Shown here: piece by piece, positions 34,204-44,467 of the stretch
Layout of the letters: each line of letters starts with the position of its first letter
Position numbering within the stretch: the stretch's first letter is position 1
Assembly: GCA_029204225.1 (NCBI GenBank)
Contig: CM055106.1
Coordinates: 13,814,909-13,878,908 of the forward strand
Source of the DNA: Diphasiastrum complanatum
Lineage: Eukaryota > Streptophyta > Lycopodiopsida > Lycopodiales > Lycopodiaceae
Direction: 5' to 3'
DNA: 64,000 nt
The notes under the pieces: generated by a model
Databases searched by the model: none
Told to the model about the DNA's origin: nothing
Seen by the model: only the letters and a program-made list of their open reading frames with translations
Translations under genes and position numbers: made by a program

Positions 34204-34515
34204 ATTTTATGTTCTTCAACTTCAAGGTTTTTTTAGATTTCCTCTAAGTGGTTCCACACGGAGGGTTAAGACCATTTCAACCCATACTTACCCTCCCAAT
34301 TTGAAAGCCCAAGATTCCATGTGAAATCTACTTTCATATGGAAAGCAAAGCATTTAATGTCTAAATTTAAATTAGATAATGCATTTATGTTTTTTATTGA
34401 AGGGGAGAGAAAGGACCCACCAATTACCCCCCATAAGGTACTCTCGTGTATCTTGAGTTATCCCAAGTTGGCACCTTTCAATGCCACTGCCACCTAGGGG
34501 CAACTCTCACCCCTT
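33579..34515. other. 3' flank of the 31263 gene; microsatellites
   Basis: It contains the likely 3' UTR, a short GGCTAT hexamer run (about 33748-33768), and a CT/CA microsatellite at 34137-34203. No further gene is seen before the truncated Cop6 LTR. Confidence 0.6.
34137..34203. repeat. (TC)n/(CA)n microsatellite
   Basis: Alternating TC and CA blocks, about 67 bp. The frame read through it on the minus strand is an artefact. Confidence 0.9.
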
Positions 34516-34674
34516 AAGGCGAAAAAGACGAAGGTGCCTAGAAATGGTTAAGACACAAAAATCCCCAAAGGTGAAAAAATGCGAAAGGTCCAAAACATGT
34601 AGTCGGCCTTCGGCTGTTTTCAGAATGCTCATTACTTGAACGATTTGTTAAGGCTGAGCATAAGAAATGTAACA
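34516..34674 (-). repeat. Cop6 3' LTR, truncated (first about 160 bp)
   Basis: Matches 44310-44467 (AGGCGAA...GGTGCCTAGAAATGG through TAAGGCTGAGCATAAGAAA). It stops matching left of about 34516. On the minus strand it is the start of the LTR. Confidence 0.85.
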
Positions 34675-34691
34675 CTCCCCCTTAATGTGGA
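34675..34691 (-). promoter_or_regulatory. Cop6 polypurine tract
   Basis: Plus strand CTCCCCCTTAATGTGGA, i.e. AAGGGGGAG on the minus strand directly before the 3' LTR start. Confidence 0.8.
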
Positions 34692-35097
34692 TCCTGAAAA
34701 ACCTTGATTTTCAGATTTAACATATCGTTAAATTTGAGATGTTCTTCTTTTGATAGAGCCTTTTGATAATTTGCTGCCATGTAGTTTGTTCTGCAGAAAA
34801 CCAATGCTACTTCCTTGCTATGCACTTTCTCTCTAAGGTAATGATACCTGATTTCGATATGTTTGCTTCGAGAGTGAAATCTTAGATTGAGAGAGAACGC
34901 TATTGTGATTTGATTGTCACAATAGATTGTTGTCGGAAGTGTTTGTGCAAGGTTGATGTCTACAAGCAGTTGTCTTAGCCAGATCGCCTCTTTGGTTGCA
35001 TTTGTGATAGCTATGTATTCGGATTCCGTTGATGATAATGCAACTGAGGCCAGCTTCCGGTTGTTCCATGAGATTGGGCCTTGGTTGTATAAAAATA
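34692..35097 (-). pseudogene. Cop6 RNase H C-terminal half
   Basis: The minus strand reads WNNRKLASVALSSTESEYI, then TKEAIWLRQLL, YCDNQITIAFSLN, HSRSKHIEIRYHYLREKV and the usual tail to the polypurine tract. The first catalytic Asp region is absent. The frame is largely open but joins Cop7 LTR at 35098. Confidence 0.85.
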
Positions 35098-35373
35098 TGT
35101 CGAAAATAGGTTTGGAAAGTAAAACAAAAAAAAAAATCCTGTTTCAAGTGCATGACTACGCCTATCACTATTGAACAAAACAACAGTGATGGAAATCACG
35201 TTCAATCTCTAGTAACTAACCTTGAAATCGCTAGAAACTAAGTAATTACGTAGCCAAACATAAAGCATTGAATTCTCAGACAATTTCTATTAGTTACAAA
35301 ACATTACAAAGATGCATACATTCTGACACATACTAAACGCAATAAGAAGTTTGATTAATTCAGTAAGAAAACA
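35098..35373 (-). repeat. Cop7 3' LTR (possibly partial)
   Basis: TGTCGAAAATAGG...GTAAGAAAACA; near match of 37305-37578. RNase H coding sequence runs directly into it. Confidence 0.8.
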
Positions 35374-35930
35374 CTGCAATCTGACCTCTTTGTCGAGAAC
35401 TTTGCTTTTGACATAGTGATACTTCAGTTCAATGTGCTTACTCCTAGAATGAGATCTAGGGTTGGCTGACAAGGCAATGGCACTTTGATTATCACAAAAT
35501 AATGATGTCGGAGCATATTGATTCAGACTGATATCTGAAAGTAAGTTTCTCAACCAAATTGCTTTTTTTGTAACTTGAGAGGCTGTGATATACTCTGATT
35601 CTGTAGAAGATAGAGCTATCGAAGATTGCTTGTAACTGTTCCGAGAAATTGGACCATTGTTGAGGAAGAATGTAAATTTGGAAGTGGATTTACGAGTGTC
35701 TACATCTCTTGCCCAAAACTTGCATCTGTAAAACCAATGAGTAAATTGAGTTTGTTGTGGTCGACTGCTCCATAACAAATGCAAAAGTCTACAGTAGCTC
35801 GAAGATATCTCATGACTCTGATAAGAGCCTTCCAATGTGTCACACCAGGGTTGGCCATATACTAACTTAGGGAGTTGACTGCAAAAGCTATGTCTGGCCT
35901 AGTACAGATCATCACATTATCCAAAGTTAT
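35374..35930 (-). pseudogene. Cop7 RT end and RNase H
   Basis: The minus strand has a CTRPDIAFAVNSLS-type RT end, then the RNase H region with RKSTSKFTFFLNNGPISR, IALSSTESEYITASQ, LFCDNQSAIALSANPR and HSRSKHIELKYHYVK. A frameshift lies near 35835-35720. The tail reads into LTR sequence. Confidence 0.8.
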
Positions 35931-36069
35931 TGTTTTATATTGTAAAAAATTTCAATTTTTAGACATGTAAATATGCTATAGTGACCTAGTCTGCTTTTCA
36001 AGGATGCAGCTACGACAGACAGGGAGATCGATTTTGCCAGAAGGATAGTCGAGATCAAGAGCCATGGAT

Positions 36070-37292
36070 CATCCGAACATGTTCAATACAAATGCATAAT
36101 TCAAGTGTCCTAAGCGATGATGTCATAGTAATGTTTTATTGACAAGAACAGAGGTTTTCAAGGCTTGACTAGTTTCAGAATAACAATGCGCCAATCTATA
36201 TAAGTATCCCTACCTCTTGCCAAGTGCAAGGATCATGTTACTCCTAGCAATAATTCTGCATTGATAAGAATCAAACTCCACCTTATGACCTAAATCTATA
36301 ATTCTACTTACTGATAACAGATTTGTAGAGAGTTTAGGAACATATAAATTTTTTTACAGTAGTTTGAATTAATCATGTTGGAATCGCAATCTTACAATAT
36401 CTTCACCTTCAATAGTGTGAGTGCTATAATCACCAAGACGAAGATACTTCTTTTTGTTGTAAGGCGTATAGGAGTTGAAGATCTCACGTTGATTGGTCAT
36501 GTGTTGAGTAGCTCCAGAATCCAGAAACCAAGAATCATCCAAAACTGCGCTTTGGTCTTCGACCATAAATGCATCTTTGTCCACTTCGACCTAGGGAGAT
36601 GATGTAATTGTATTTGCTTGTTGATCAGGTTGCTTGGCTGCATTCTTCACTTTAAGAATTCGGCAATCCTGGATCTCGTGGTTATTGCGCTTGTAATACC
36701 TGCAAAACATCTTCTTTTTCGACTCTGGATTTGATGATTGTCCTTGACTTTGAGTTGGCTTCTGATTCATTGCAGCCTTCTTGGAGCTTTTCTACTTCTA
36801 TCATTTTGAGCCTTTGTTGACATATAGAGTCTGACATGAGGAAGTAGATGAAGTGTCTTGACTTCTTTGATTATCTTCTTGCAACAACATAGTGATAACT
36901 CTGATAAGAGTTAAATCTGAGTGTGTCGTAATTGATCATCACCCAGTTCTCATATGTAGAGGGCAGGCTTGAAAGCAATGTCATGATTGCATCTTGATCG
37001 TCTATGACTGATCCGACAACTGCCATCAGATTCTTAAATTGGTTAATGTGACTATGAAATAATCACCATTGGACATCTTGAATGTAAAGATTTTTCTTTG
37101 TAGATATGAACTGAAAAATATGATATCACAAAAGATATCAAGTATTAGAGCTATGCTCTTTGATATTGTGACAGTATTAGGGCTTAATAGAGATCACAAG
37201 TCTAATACCGTGACGGTTCAGATAAAGGGAGTAGTAATAACTATTCTGATATCTGATAAGAGATTAAAAATATTTTGATACCAGATTAGAAT
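36070..37292 (-). pseudogene. Cop7 Gag, protease and integrase start
   Basis: On the minus strand, decayed Gag (37290-36740) is followed by a knuckle in which the second Cys is Tyr (CRYYKRNNHEIQDC, about 36669-36712). The protease then has DSWFLDSGATQHMT (36500-36541) and GDYSTHTIEGED. A broken region follows with the LLSVSRI box and the start of the integrase finger (LWHHRLGHLN-like, near 36110). Stops and frameshifts are frequent. Confidence 0.75.
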
Positions 37293-37304
37293 GCTCTGAT
37301 ACCA
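37293..37304 (-). promoter_or_regulatory. Cop7 primer-binding site (tRNA-iMet)
   Basis: Plus strand GCTCTGATACCA adjoins the LTR at 37305. Confidence 0.9.
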
Positions 37305-37578
37305 TGTCGAAAATAGGTTTGGAAAGTAAAACAAAATTTTTTTCCTACTTCGAGTGCATGATACGCCTATCAATATTGAACAAAACAAAAGTGATGGAAA
37401 TCACGTTCAATCTTTAGTAACTAACCTTGAAATCGCTAGAAACTAAGTGATTACGTAGCCAAACATAAAACATTGAATAATCAGACAATTTCTATCAGTT
37501 ATAAAACATTACAGAGATGCATACATTCTGACGCATACTGAATGCAATAAGAAGTTTGATTAATTCAGTAAGAAAACA
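37305..37578 (-). repeat. Cop7 5' LTR (may extend to about 37688)
   Basis: Matches 35098-35373. The next 110 bp (37579-37688) are LTR-like and may be the start of this LTR that the left copy has lost. Confidence 0.75.
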
Positions 37579-37688
37579 AATCAGATGCAAATGAACGCAA
37601 GTAATAGCGGATCGAAACTGCGCACTCTAAGCTATCTATGAGTAACTGAGAATAAGTCTGAAATAAGCAACTCTGCTAATAAGCAGTA

Positions 37689-39992
37689 ATGCTGGAAGCT
37701 GCAAGGTGTATGATGGCTCATGCGAAAGCACCAAAACAGCTGTGGGCAGAAGCAGTGGCTACATCAAATTATCTTCAGAATCGTATTCTAAAATCTTTAA
37801 TACTAGATAAAACTCCTCATGAGATTTGGTGGAAGTCGAAGCCAAATCTTGCACATGTTCAAATATATGGATGCGCAGTGTATATGCACATACCAGATAA
37901 GCTGAAAAAGAAACTCGATGAAAAGACAGAACAAGGTTTTTTGGTAGGATTCGAGTTACATTCGTCATATTATCGTGTTTATGTACTCGAAACGATAAAA
38001 ATTGTTTGAGATGTTAAATTTGATGAGATGAAATACATAGCAGACAGTGATCTAGTCGGCTTAGTCTACGAATTTCTCAAAAATTATTATGAGCTGCCAA
38101 CGACAACAGAAGAAAAACAAGCAAAAGATGAAAGAGAGTTACCAGATTCAGAGGAAGGTCAAAATCGAGTGTCTGACAGACTTGAATTGCCAGCAGCAAA
38201 AAAGCTCGAATCAGAATTGAACTCAAAACCTGCAGAATCGAACTCGAAACCACCTGTAAGAAGCTCAAATAGACAACAAAAACCACCAGAAAGGTATGGT
38301 CAGGATACTCTTGATATGGCCATCGAATTTTGTGGTTTCTCTGACGAACCTCAAACATTCGAGGAAGCTGTAGATGGACCAAATAAAGATCGCTGGATTC
38401 AGGCAATGGACAACGAAATGTCATCCATATACAAGAACAATGTATGGACACTTGCACCTATACCTGATGGCAGAAAACCAATCAAGTGCAAGTGGATCTA
38501 TAAGATCAAAACAGGTCCTGATGGAGAAAACATTGGATACAAGGCAAGGTTAGTTGCTAAAGGATTTTCACAGAAGTATGGGATCGATTACACTGACACT
38601 TTCTCACCGATAGTCAAACGTACATCAATTTGCTTGTTATTCGCGTATGCAGTGGCTCATGATTTGAAAATCCATATTGTGGATGAGAAAACTGCTTTCC
38701 TGCATGTAGATTTAGAAGAAGACTTATTCATGGACCAACCACTTAGTCCACTTAGTTTTGTAATCCAAGAATATCCAGAATATGGATGTCACATGGATAA
38801 AAGCATTTATGGTCTCAAACAGGCAGCAAGACAATGGTATAGAAAGAAGGATGAAGCACTACGTTCTATAGGCTTCAAACCTCTATTTGCTTAACCAAAT
38901 GTCTATATTAAATATGTCCAAAAAGAAATAATCATTTCGGTTGTTTACGTTGATGACACGCTTATCTTCTCAAGAAGAGATAAGTTAATTTCAGATGTCA
39001 AAAGAGACATTTCTAAAATATTTGAGATCGCTGACCTAGGAGAAGCTAAAATCTATCTAGGCTTGCAGATCGTGAGAGACTTTGAAGGTGGTAAGTTGTA
39101 TCTTCACCAACAAAAGTACACTCAAAAGATCATTGAAGACTTCAACATGCTCGAATGCAAAGGTGTGCATACTCCTATGATACTTGGAACAACACTGAGC
39201 AGGGCAGATTGTCCGCAGACTCTCAAGGAGGAAGAACGAATGGCCAAAACACCCTATCGTAGGCTGATTGGATCATTGTTATATCTAGCAGACAACACTA
39301 GATCTGATATAGCGTTTGTAGTATACAGGCTGAGCCAATATAATTAAAACTTAGGATCATTACATTGGAAGTTGGCAAAGAAAGTACTACAATATCTCTG
39401 GGAAACGAAAGACTATGGACTGTGTTATTCAAAGAAAGCTGGATTTCACATTGAATCATACAGTGACACAAGCTAAGCATCCACGAAGGATGATAGCAAA
39501 AGTATTTCAGGAAGTTGTACTCTAGCATCTGGCGCAACCATACTCTGGATTAGCAAGAAGCAAATAGCTGTAGCTCAATCTTCCTGTGAAGCAAAATATG
39601 TAGCAGCAGCCAAGATGGCAAACGAGCTAATCTGGATTAAACAGATTTTGGATGGATTTGATGAATCTAGTTCTGAACCTTATGTCTTGTTAATGGATAA
39701 CACTTCAGCAATCTATCTTACGAAAGATCCTGTATTTCACTCGAAAATGAAGCACATAGCTATCAAGTATCATGTGATTCGGGACTTAGTCGAGAAGAAG
39801 ATACTAAAGACAATCTTCATACCCACAAAGGAAATGACAGCTAATATCTTTACAAAGCCACTAAGTGTTCGAGAAGTAGCGAAGACGATTGGGGTTAATC
39901 CAACTGCCACTTTGAGAGAGAGCTGTAGAACAATTGATCAAATAGATTTTGATTCTACCAACAAAGTGCACAGTTTACTTGACAAAGGATGA
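37689..39992 (+). pseudogene. Cop8 integrase end, RT and RNase H, one frame with four stops
   Basis: A single reading frame from 37689 to 39992 is interrupted only by stop codons at 38007-38009 (TGA), 38892-38894, 39345-39347 and 39474-39476 (all TAA), with no frameshift. It has the integrase C-terminal part (ARCMMAHAKAPKQLWAEAV, HEIWWKSKPNL), then RT with CKWIYKIKTGPDGE, VDEKTAFLHVDLEED, SIYGLKQAARQWY and the YVDD box at about 38947-38958. RNase H follows with SSCEAKYVAAA, LLMDNTSAIYL and IAIKYHVIRDLVEKK. At least two stops fit transitions expected from cytosine methylation (Arg CGA to TGA, Gln CAA to TAA). Confidence 0.85.
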
Positions 39993-40724
39993 GAAACAAA
40001 ATGGACGCGAACTCAAAACTTTTCTATTCATGACCAAATCGAAAGATTCATGAAAGATTCACGAAACAGTGTCTTGTTCAAGCCTTAGATGTCACGAAAC
40101 TATCTCGAACAGTTCACGAAATATTCTAGCTTCCTTCTTCAAGCTCAAGAATTGTCATCTGTCGCGAACAATTCGCGAAAGACAAAAATATCACGAAGAG
40201 ACAAGCGTTGCGAACAATTTGCAAAACATGAAGCTGAAACAAAGAGATAGATTGTCACAAAATTTTCGCGAACTATATTTATTCGAGCCTATGAACAGAG
40301 CATATATTTGAATATCAACTATCATAAACGGTTAGATTTCTATAGTTACAATATTAAAAGGCCAAAAGACCTGTCCTATAGCAATATAAATACATATGCA
40401 CTACTCGTTGAAAACAACTCAATCAGAGACACAACAACGAGATAAGACAACAATAAATGTATATTGATGAATCAGATTCAGAGTTATAAAAATTTGTTTT
40501 TGATCAATAGTTTCTTATTGTCTAAATTGTCTTAAGTTGTCTCATACTTTCGCATATAGTATCTTACTTTCGCATATAATTTTTGCATGCATATTCAATC
40601 AGAATAAATACTATTCTATTAGTACATAGATCAGATTAAATGCGATTGAAGACATTGATATTAGTTTGATTTATTCGAACTTACATCGTGTTCTCTGTGG
40701 AAGAATAATTGCTATTTTTCCTAC
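39993..40724 (+). repeat. Cop8 3' untranslated region and LTR (start not resolved)
   Basis: Non-coding. It begins with a cluster of CACGAA/CGCGAA-type words (40060-40280) and ends TTTTTCCTACA. The partner LTR is absent. Similar CGAAnnTTCGTG words occur after the RNase H of Cop9. Confidence 0.5.
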
Positions 40725-41499
40725 AGTTGATAGTTTGGTTGTCTCCATAGCAAATGCTGAGAGTTTTTGTTGCTTGGATGTACTTCATGACCTTTGTTAG
40801 TGCTTTTCAATGAGTTAAGTCTAGATTTGATAGAAACTGACTAAGTGTACTGATCAAATATGCAAGATCTGGTTGCATGCAGATCATTGCGTACATTAGT
40901 GAGCCGATGATGGATTGAAATGGGTAGCGCTTCATTTCGTTCTTTTCTGTCTCTATTTGAGGAGACTGTTCCTTTGATAACTTTAGTCCAAGGTCGAGTG
41001 GAAAGTGACTTGGTTTGCAGTTGGCCATACCATATTTTTCCAGCATGTTGTTGAGATATTGTTGCTGACTGATGAAAATCAGTCTGCTGGTTCGATCTCG
41101 TTGGATTTGGATTTTGAGACAGTAGTGGGCAGTCATCGTGTATTCTTGGGCCAGCATGTATTTTGTTTTCTTCATCAGATTTAGATCATTACTGAATAGG
41201 AGTGTATCATCTACATCGGAGAGTGATGATGATGAAGTAATTTGATACAGACTTGAAGTAAACATTCGACTCTGTTTGGAATAAAACCATTCTCGATCAA
41301 AAATGCGTTGATTTCTATAATTGAATTCGATGTCCATCGCTGCTTTCCATTGATCAACATCAGGAGTAAACATAGCCTCAAAAACGGTGGTTAATGTCTG
41401 CACAAAATAGCAGGCCGGATCATCCATAAATTTGGATGGAGGCTGTCTGGACCTATTTGACCTTATGGGTTGAACTTCGTTCCTCTGATGTGGGTTGAC
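40725..41499 (-). pseudogene. Cop6 reverse transcriptase, broken
   Basis: The minus-strand frame 40807-41427 has the RT start (AMFTPDVDQWKAAMDIEF), an internal loss that removes the middle of RT, then a VDDTLLFSND box in which the Tyr of the usual YVDD is Asp. After that come the ISQQQYLNNMLEKYGM and IIGSLMYAMICMQPDLAYLISTLSQF segments. It ends at the Cop8 junction with a LSICYGDNQ-like remnant. Confidence 0.8.
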
Positions 41500-42222
41500 T
41501 CATTGAGGTTTTGACTCATTGTCTGAGTCAGTGTCATTATTTCCTTTGTGGTCGATGAACTGGTCTTTCACAAAAATGACATCTCTACCTATGAATGCCT
41601 TCTCAGTATTCAGATTGTAGAGCTTGTATGCCTTGTGGTATGGGGAATAGCCGATGAAAATCGTTTTCATGCTCTTGTCATCCAGCTTTCTTCTTAGATC
41701 TTCAGGGATCTGAATGAAAGCGATGCATCCAAACACTCGAATATTTTTGAGTGATAGCTTTGATCATGTCCATACCTCATAAGGTTTCTTGCCATTCATG
41801 ATTTTGGTGATGGATCGATTCTGCAAATAGGCAGTTATAGTAACAGCTTATACTCAGAATTTCTTTGGAAGAGAGACATGGGCCAGCATGCTCTTGGCAC
41901 TTTCGATGAGTGTCCGATTCTTCCATTCAGCTATACCACTGGACTGAGCTGAGTAGCTGGTTGTAAATTGCTAATGAATTCCACTGGCCTTGCAGAAGTT
42001 CTTGAATTTTGTAGAGATATACTCCCCTCCTCCATCTATGCGTAGAGCTTTGATCTTCCTTTGGGTCTGATTTTCAGCAGATGCCTTGAACGCTTTGGAT
42101 TTGTTCTTCAGAAAGTAAGTAGCAGTCCTTTGTGAGAAGTCATCGATGAAGGTTAGGAAATAGAGAGCCCCTCCTTTCGAAGCAGTCTGCATCAGGCCAC
42201 AAATGTTGCTATGTACTAGCAA
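41500..42222 (-). pseudogene. Cop6 integrase
   Basis: The minus strand carries HSNICGLMQTASKGGALYFL with TFIDDFSQ, then KALRIDGGGEYISTKF and the C-terminal MFGCIAFIQIPEDLRRKLD. It is broken by frameshifts and stops between 41740 and 41970. The expected first catalytic Asp (HSDI) is Asn here, so this copy would be inactive even if the frame were open. Confidence 0.8.
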
Positions 42223-42900
42223 GCCCTTGGAAATATGAGTTGAGTCCGAAGTAAAAGGACTTCTAGCATGCTTGATGATAATACAACTTTCGCATGGAGA
42301 AGTTGGCTTGTTGACAGACGGTATTCTTGTACTAGATTTTGAGCAGACCTTAGCTGAATTCTTTTGAAATTAAAGTGGCCAAGCATGAAATGCAACATCA
42401 TATCAGTTGATTCAGAAGTGACTGTGTGAAGAGCTTGACTGTTAGAAGAGTAGTAGTGGCTGAGTTTGTAGAGGTAGCTACTTCTTCTTCCGAAGGCTAG
42501 AACCTTCCGATATTTGTCAAGAATGGTACAGCCGTTTGTATCGAATTTGACCCTTCGATCTGAATTCATGATTCTGCTAACTGAGAGTAGATTCTTGGTT
42601 AGATTTGGAATGTGGAGAACATTGGACAACAACTTGACTTCACCTCTCTGGAATTCAACTCTGACTGTTCCTTCACCTTCGATTGAATGTGATGAGTTGT
42701 CTCCAAATTGCACAACTCGAGAGTGGGTGAATGACTTATAGTCTTTGAACTAGTCGCAATGGTGAGTCATGTGTTGATTGTCTCCGAAATCTAGATACCA
42801 AGAATTGATATCCTGTTGTTCTCCAACTTTAGTCATGAATGCTGATTCATCTCTTCATCTTGTGACTGGATTGAGTGACTAGTCGTTGCACTATGGGCTT
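42216..42900 (-). pseudogene. Cop6 protease region
   Basis: The minus strand holds GDNSSHSIEGEGTVRVEF and LSNVLHIPNLTKNLLSVSRI. The active-site DSG reads DFG in a decayed context near 42785. The MLGHFNF start of the integrase finger is near 42360-42390. Confidence 0.75.
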
Positions 42901-43741
42901 GTTGTTAGAACTACTTTTTTTCGATGTTGTACTTCAAAGTTCTGCAATCCTTGATTTCATGGCCAGTCCTCTTATAGTATCTGCAGAATAGTTTCTACAT
43001 TGGTTGGAACGATGAAGAGGTTGAATTCGATCCTGAACCAAAATTTGGTCCAGACTGCATATTGCTCTTCCTGTCATGATAATTTGACAATGTAGATCTC
43101 TTTGATATGAACTTCTAATTTTTTTTTGAATATAGAGCTTGTTGATCTGATTCTAAGCCTGAGGAGGATGCTGATATTCTGATCTCCTCTTGTAGAAGCA
43201 GGGATATTACTCTTGATAGAGTGAGGTGCTCATGAGTAAAAACTATCATTACCCAATTTTCGTAGGCTTCAAGTAGACTCGATAATAGAGTCATGAGTGC
43301 ATCAGAATCTTCTATGAGTAATGAGCCAGTTGCAGTCATCTGCTCTATAAGATTTTTGAACGTGTTGAGATGACTCAAAACACTTGCTACGTCAGACATT
43401 CTCAAGGTGAAGAATTTCTTCCTCAAGTGTAACTTAGAAATCACATCCCTGATATCATAGAGGATTGCTAGGATGTCCCATGCATCCTTTGTGGTCTGAG
43501 CAACACGTTTGTGGCTGATCTGAGTATCCTTGATATTGAGGGTGATCATGACAAATGCTTTGCCATCTCTCAGTCTCCACTTGGTGATGCTGGCTGCATT
43601 CCCTTTTGGTTTGAGCTCTGTGTCATCAACGATGTCCCACAGTTCTTTGGCTAGTAGTATAACCTTCATCTTGAATTTCCAGATATGGTAGTTATCTCCA
43701 TCGAGTTTGTTAATGAGAAATGAACTAGATGATGGATCCAT
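42901..43741 (-). pseudogene. Cop6 Gag
   Basis: ATG at 43739-43741 (MDPSSSSFLINKLDGDNYHI), chosen because the family Gag begins this way; the frame is open 20 codons further upstream. WKFKMKVILLAKELWDIVDD and the UBN2-type Gag domain run to 43115. The knuckle beyond (about 42935-42976) reads CRYYKRTGHEIKDC, lacking the second Cys, as in Cop7. A stop/frameshift separates domain and knuckle. Confidence 0.85.
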
Positions 43742-43872
43742 TCTGGTTGAACGAGATCGTTGGTAGAAACAATGATTGTCGGAATATTGTTGGTTGTGCA
43801 TTTGCTTGAAAGACGTCTTGATAGAAACGAGACTAATAATTTGAAATATAAATGCAGATTACTGAAATGCCC

Positions 43873-43884
43873 GCTCTAATACCA
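43873..43884 (-). promoter_or_regulatory. Cop6 primer-binding site (tRNA-iMet, one change)
   Basis: Plus strand GCTCTAATACCA next to the LTR; one base differs from the usual site. Confidence 0.85.
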
Positions 43885-44467
43885 TGTCGAAAATCGAGAG
43901 GACAAGCAGCGAAAGCTTGAACGTAAGCTTGAAGTGATAACTTCAGCTTGATTGTTGAGCGTGATTACGCTGGCTACAAATAACTCTGATAGTAATGAAA
44001 AACCTTGATAAAAACTTATCTTAGCTTGATTCAGCTTGTAATATATATTTACAAGTGTCTTCTAAATATCTTACAAGCATTGAATGCTATTTACGCCAGT
44101 CTTTGTATATGTACAAAATAGGTAACCGCCCTTGGGATATTTAGTTGTCGAGCTATTTTTAGGGTTGATGATAAGTTGGGGATGTCAGTCTGTCACTATT
44201 TTGGGAAAAACCCGAAAAACCCGAAAAACCCGAAGGTGCCTTAAAATGTTTAAGGTAGGTCTGAAATGGATTTTGGTCATTGTGTTGCCTTTTTCGCGAA
44301 GGTGCAAAAAAGGCGAAGAAGGCGAAGGTGCCTAGAAATGGCTAAGGCACAAAAAATCCCAAAGGTGAAAAAATGCGAAGGTCCAAAACATGTAGTCGGC
44401 CTTCGACTGTTTTCAGAATGCTCATTACATGAATGATTTGTTAAGGCTGAGCATAAGAAATCTAACA
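43885..44467 (-). repeat. Cop6 5' LTR
   Basis: About 583 bp, TGTCGAAAATC...AAATCTAACA. Its right-hand 160 bp match 34516-34674. A GAAAAACCCG decamer is repeated three times near 44203-44233, and a GCGAAGGTGC word recurs in 44290-44335. Confidence 0.85.

Larger units (their letters stand above)
35098..37578 (-). mobile_element. Cop7: internally deleted copia derivative (about 2.5 kb)
   Basis: A pair of about 275-bp direct repeats (35098-35373 and 37305-37578) act as LTRs, with a primer-binding site at 37293-37304 inside the right one. The minus-strand interior keeps Gag, protease and the start of integrase (37290 to about 36070), then jumps to the end of RT and RNase H (about 35930 to 35374). 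The integrase core and most of RT are gone. No polypurine tract precedes the left repeat, and the flanks (AAATA, AATCA) do not match, so the left LTR may have lost its first part in a deletion. Confidence 0.75.
37689..40724 (+). mobile_element. Cop8: 5'-truncated plus-strand copia
   Basis: Starts inside integrase at 37689 and continues through RT and RNase H to 39992, then an LTR-like tail ending near 40724 (CCTACA). It lies between the two halves of Cop6 in opposite orientation. LTR, Gag and protease at its 5' side are missing. Confidence 0.75.
34516..44467 (-). mobile_element. Cop6: outer copia relic, split by Cop7 and Cop8
   Basis: A minus-strand copia with a 5' LTR at 43885-44467, Gag, protease, integrase and RT at 40725-43741, and the RNase H end with a truncated 3' LTR at 34516-35097. 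Between the two halves sit Cop7 (minus) and Cop8 (plus). The N-terminal part of RNase H is missing from both halves, so the split was accompanied by deletion. Confidence 0.8.

Noticed and set aside
34019-34225. Minus-strand frame rich in Cys/Val/Arg/Glu
   Set aside because: Translation of the TC/CA microsatellite at 34137-34203.
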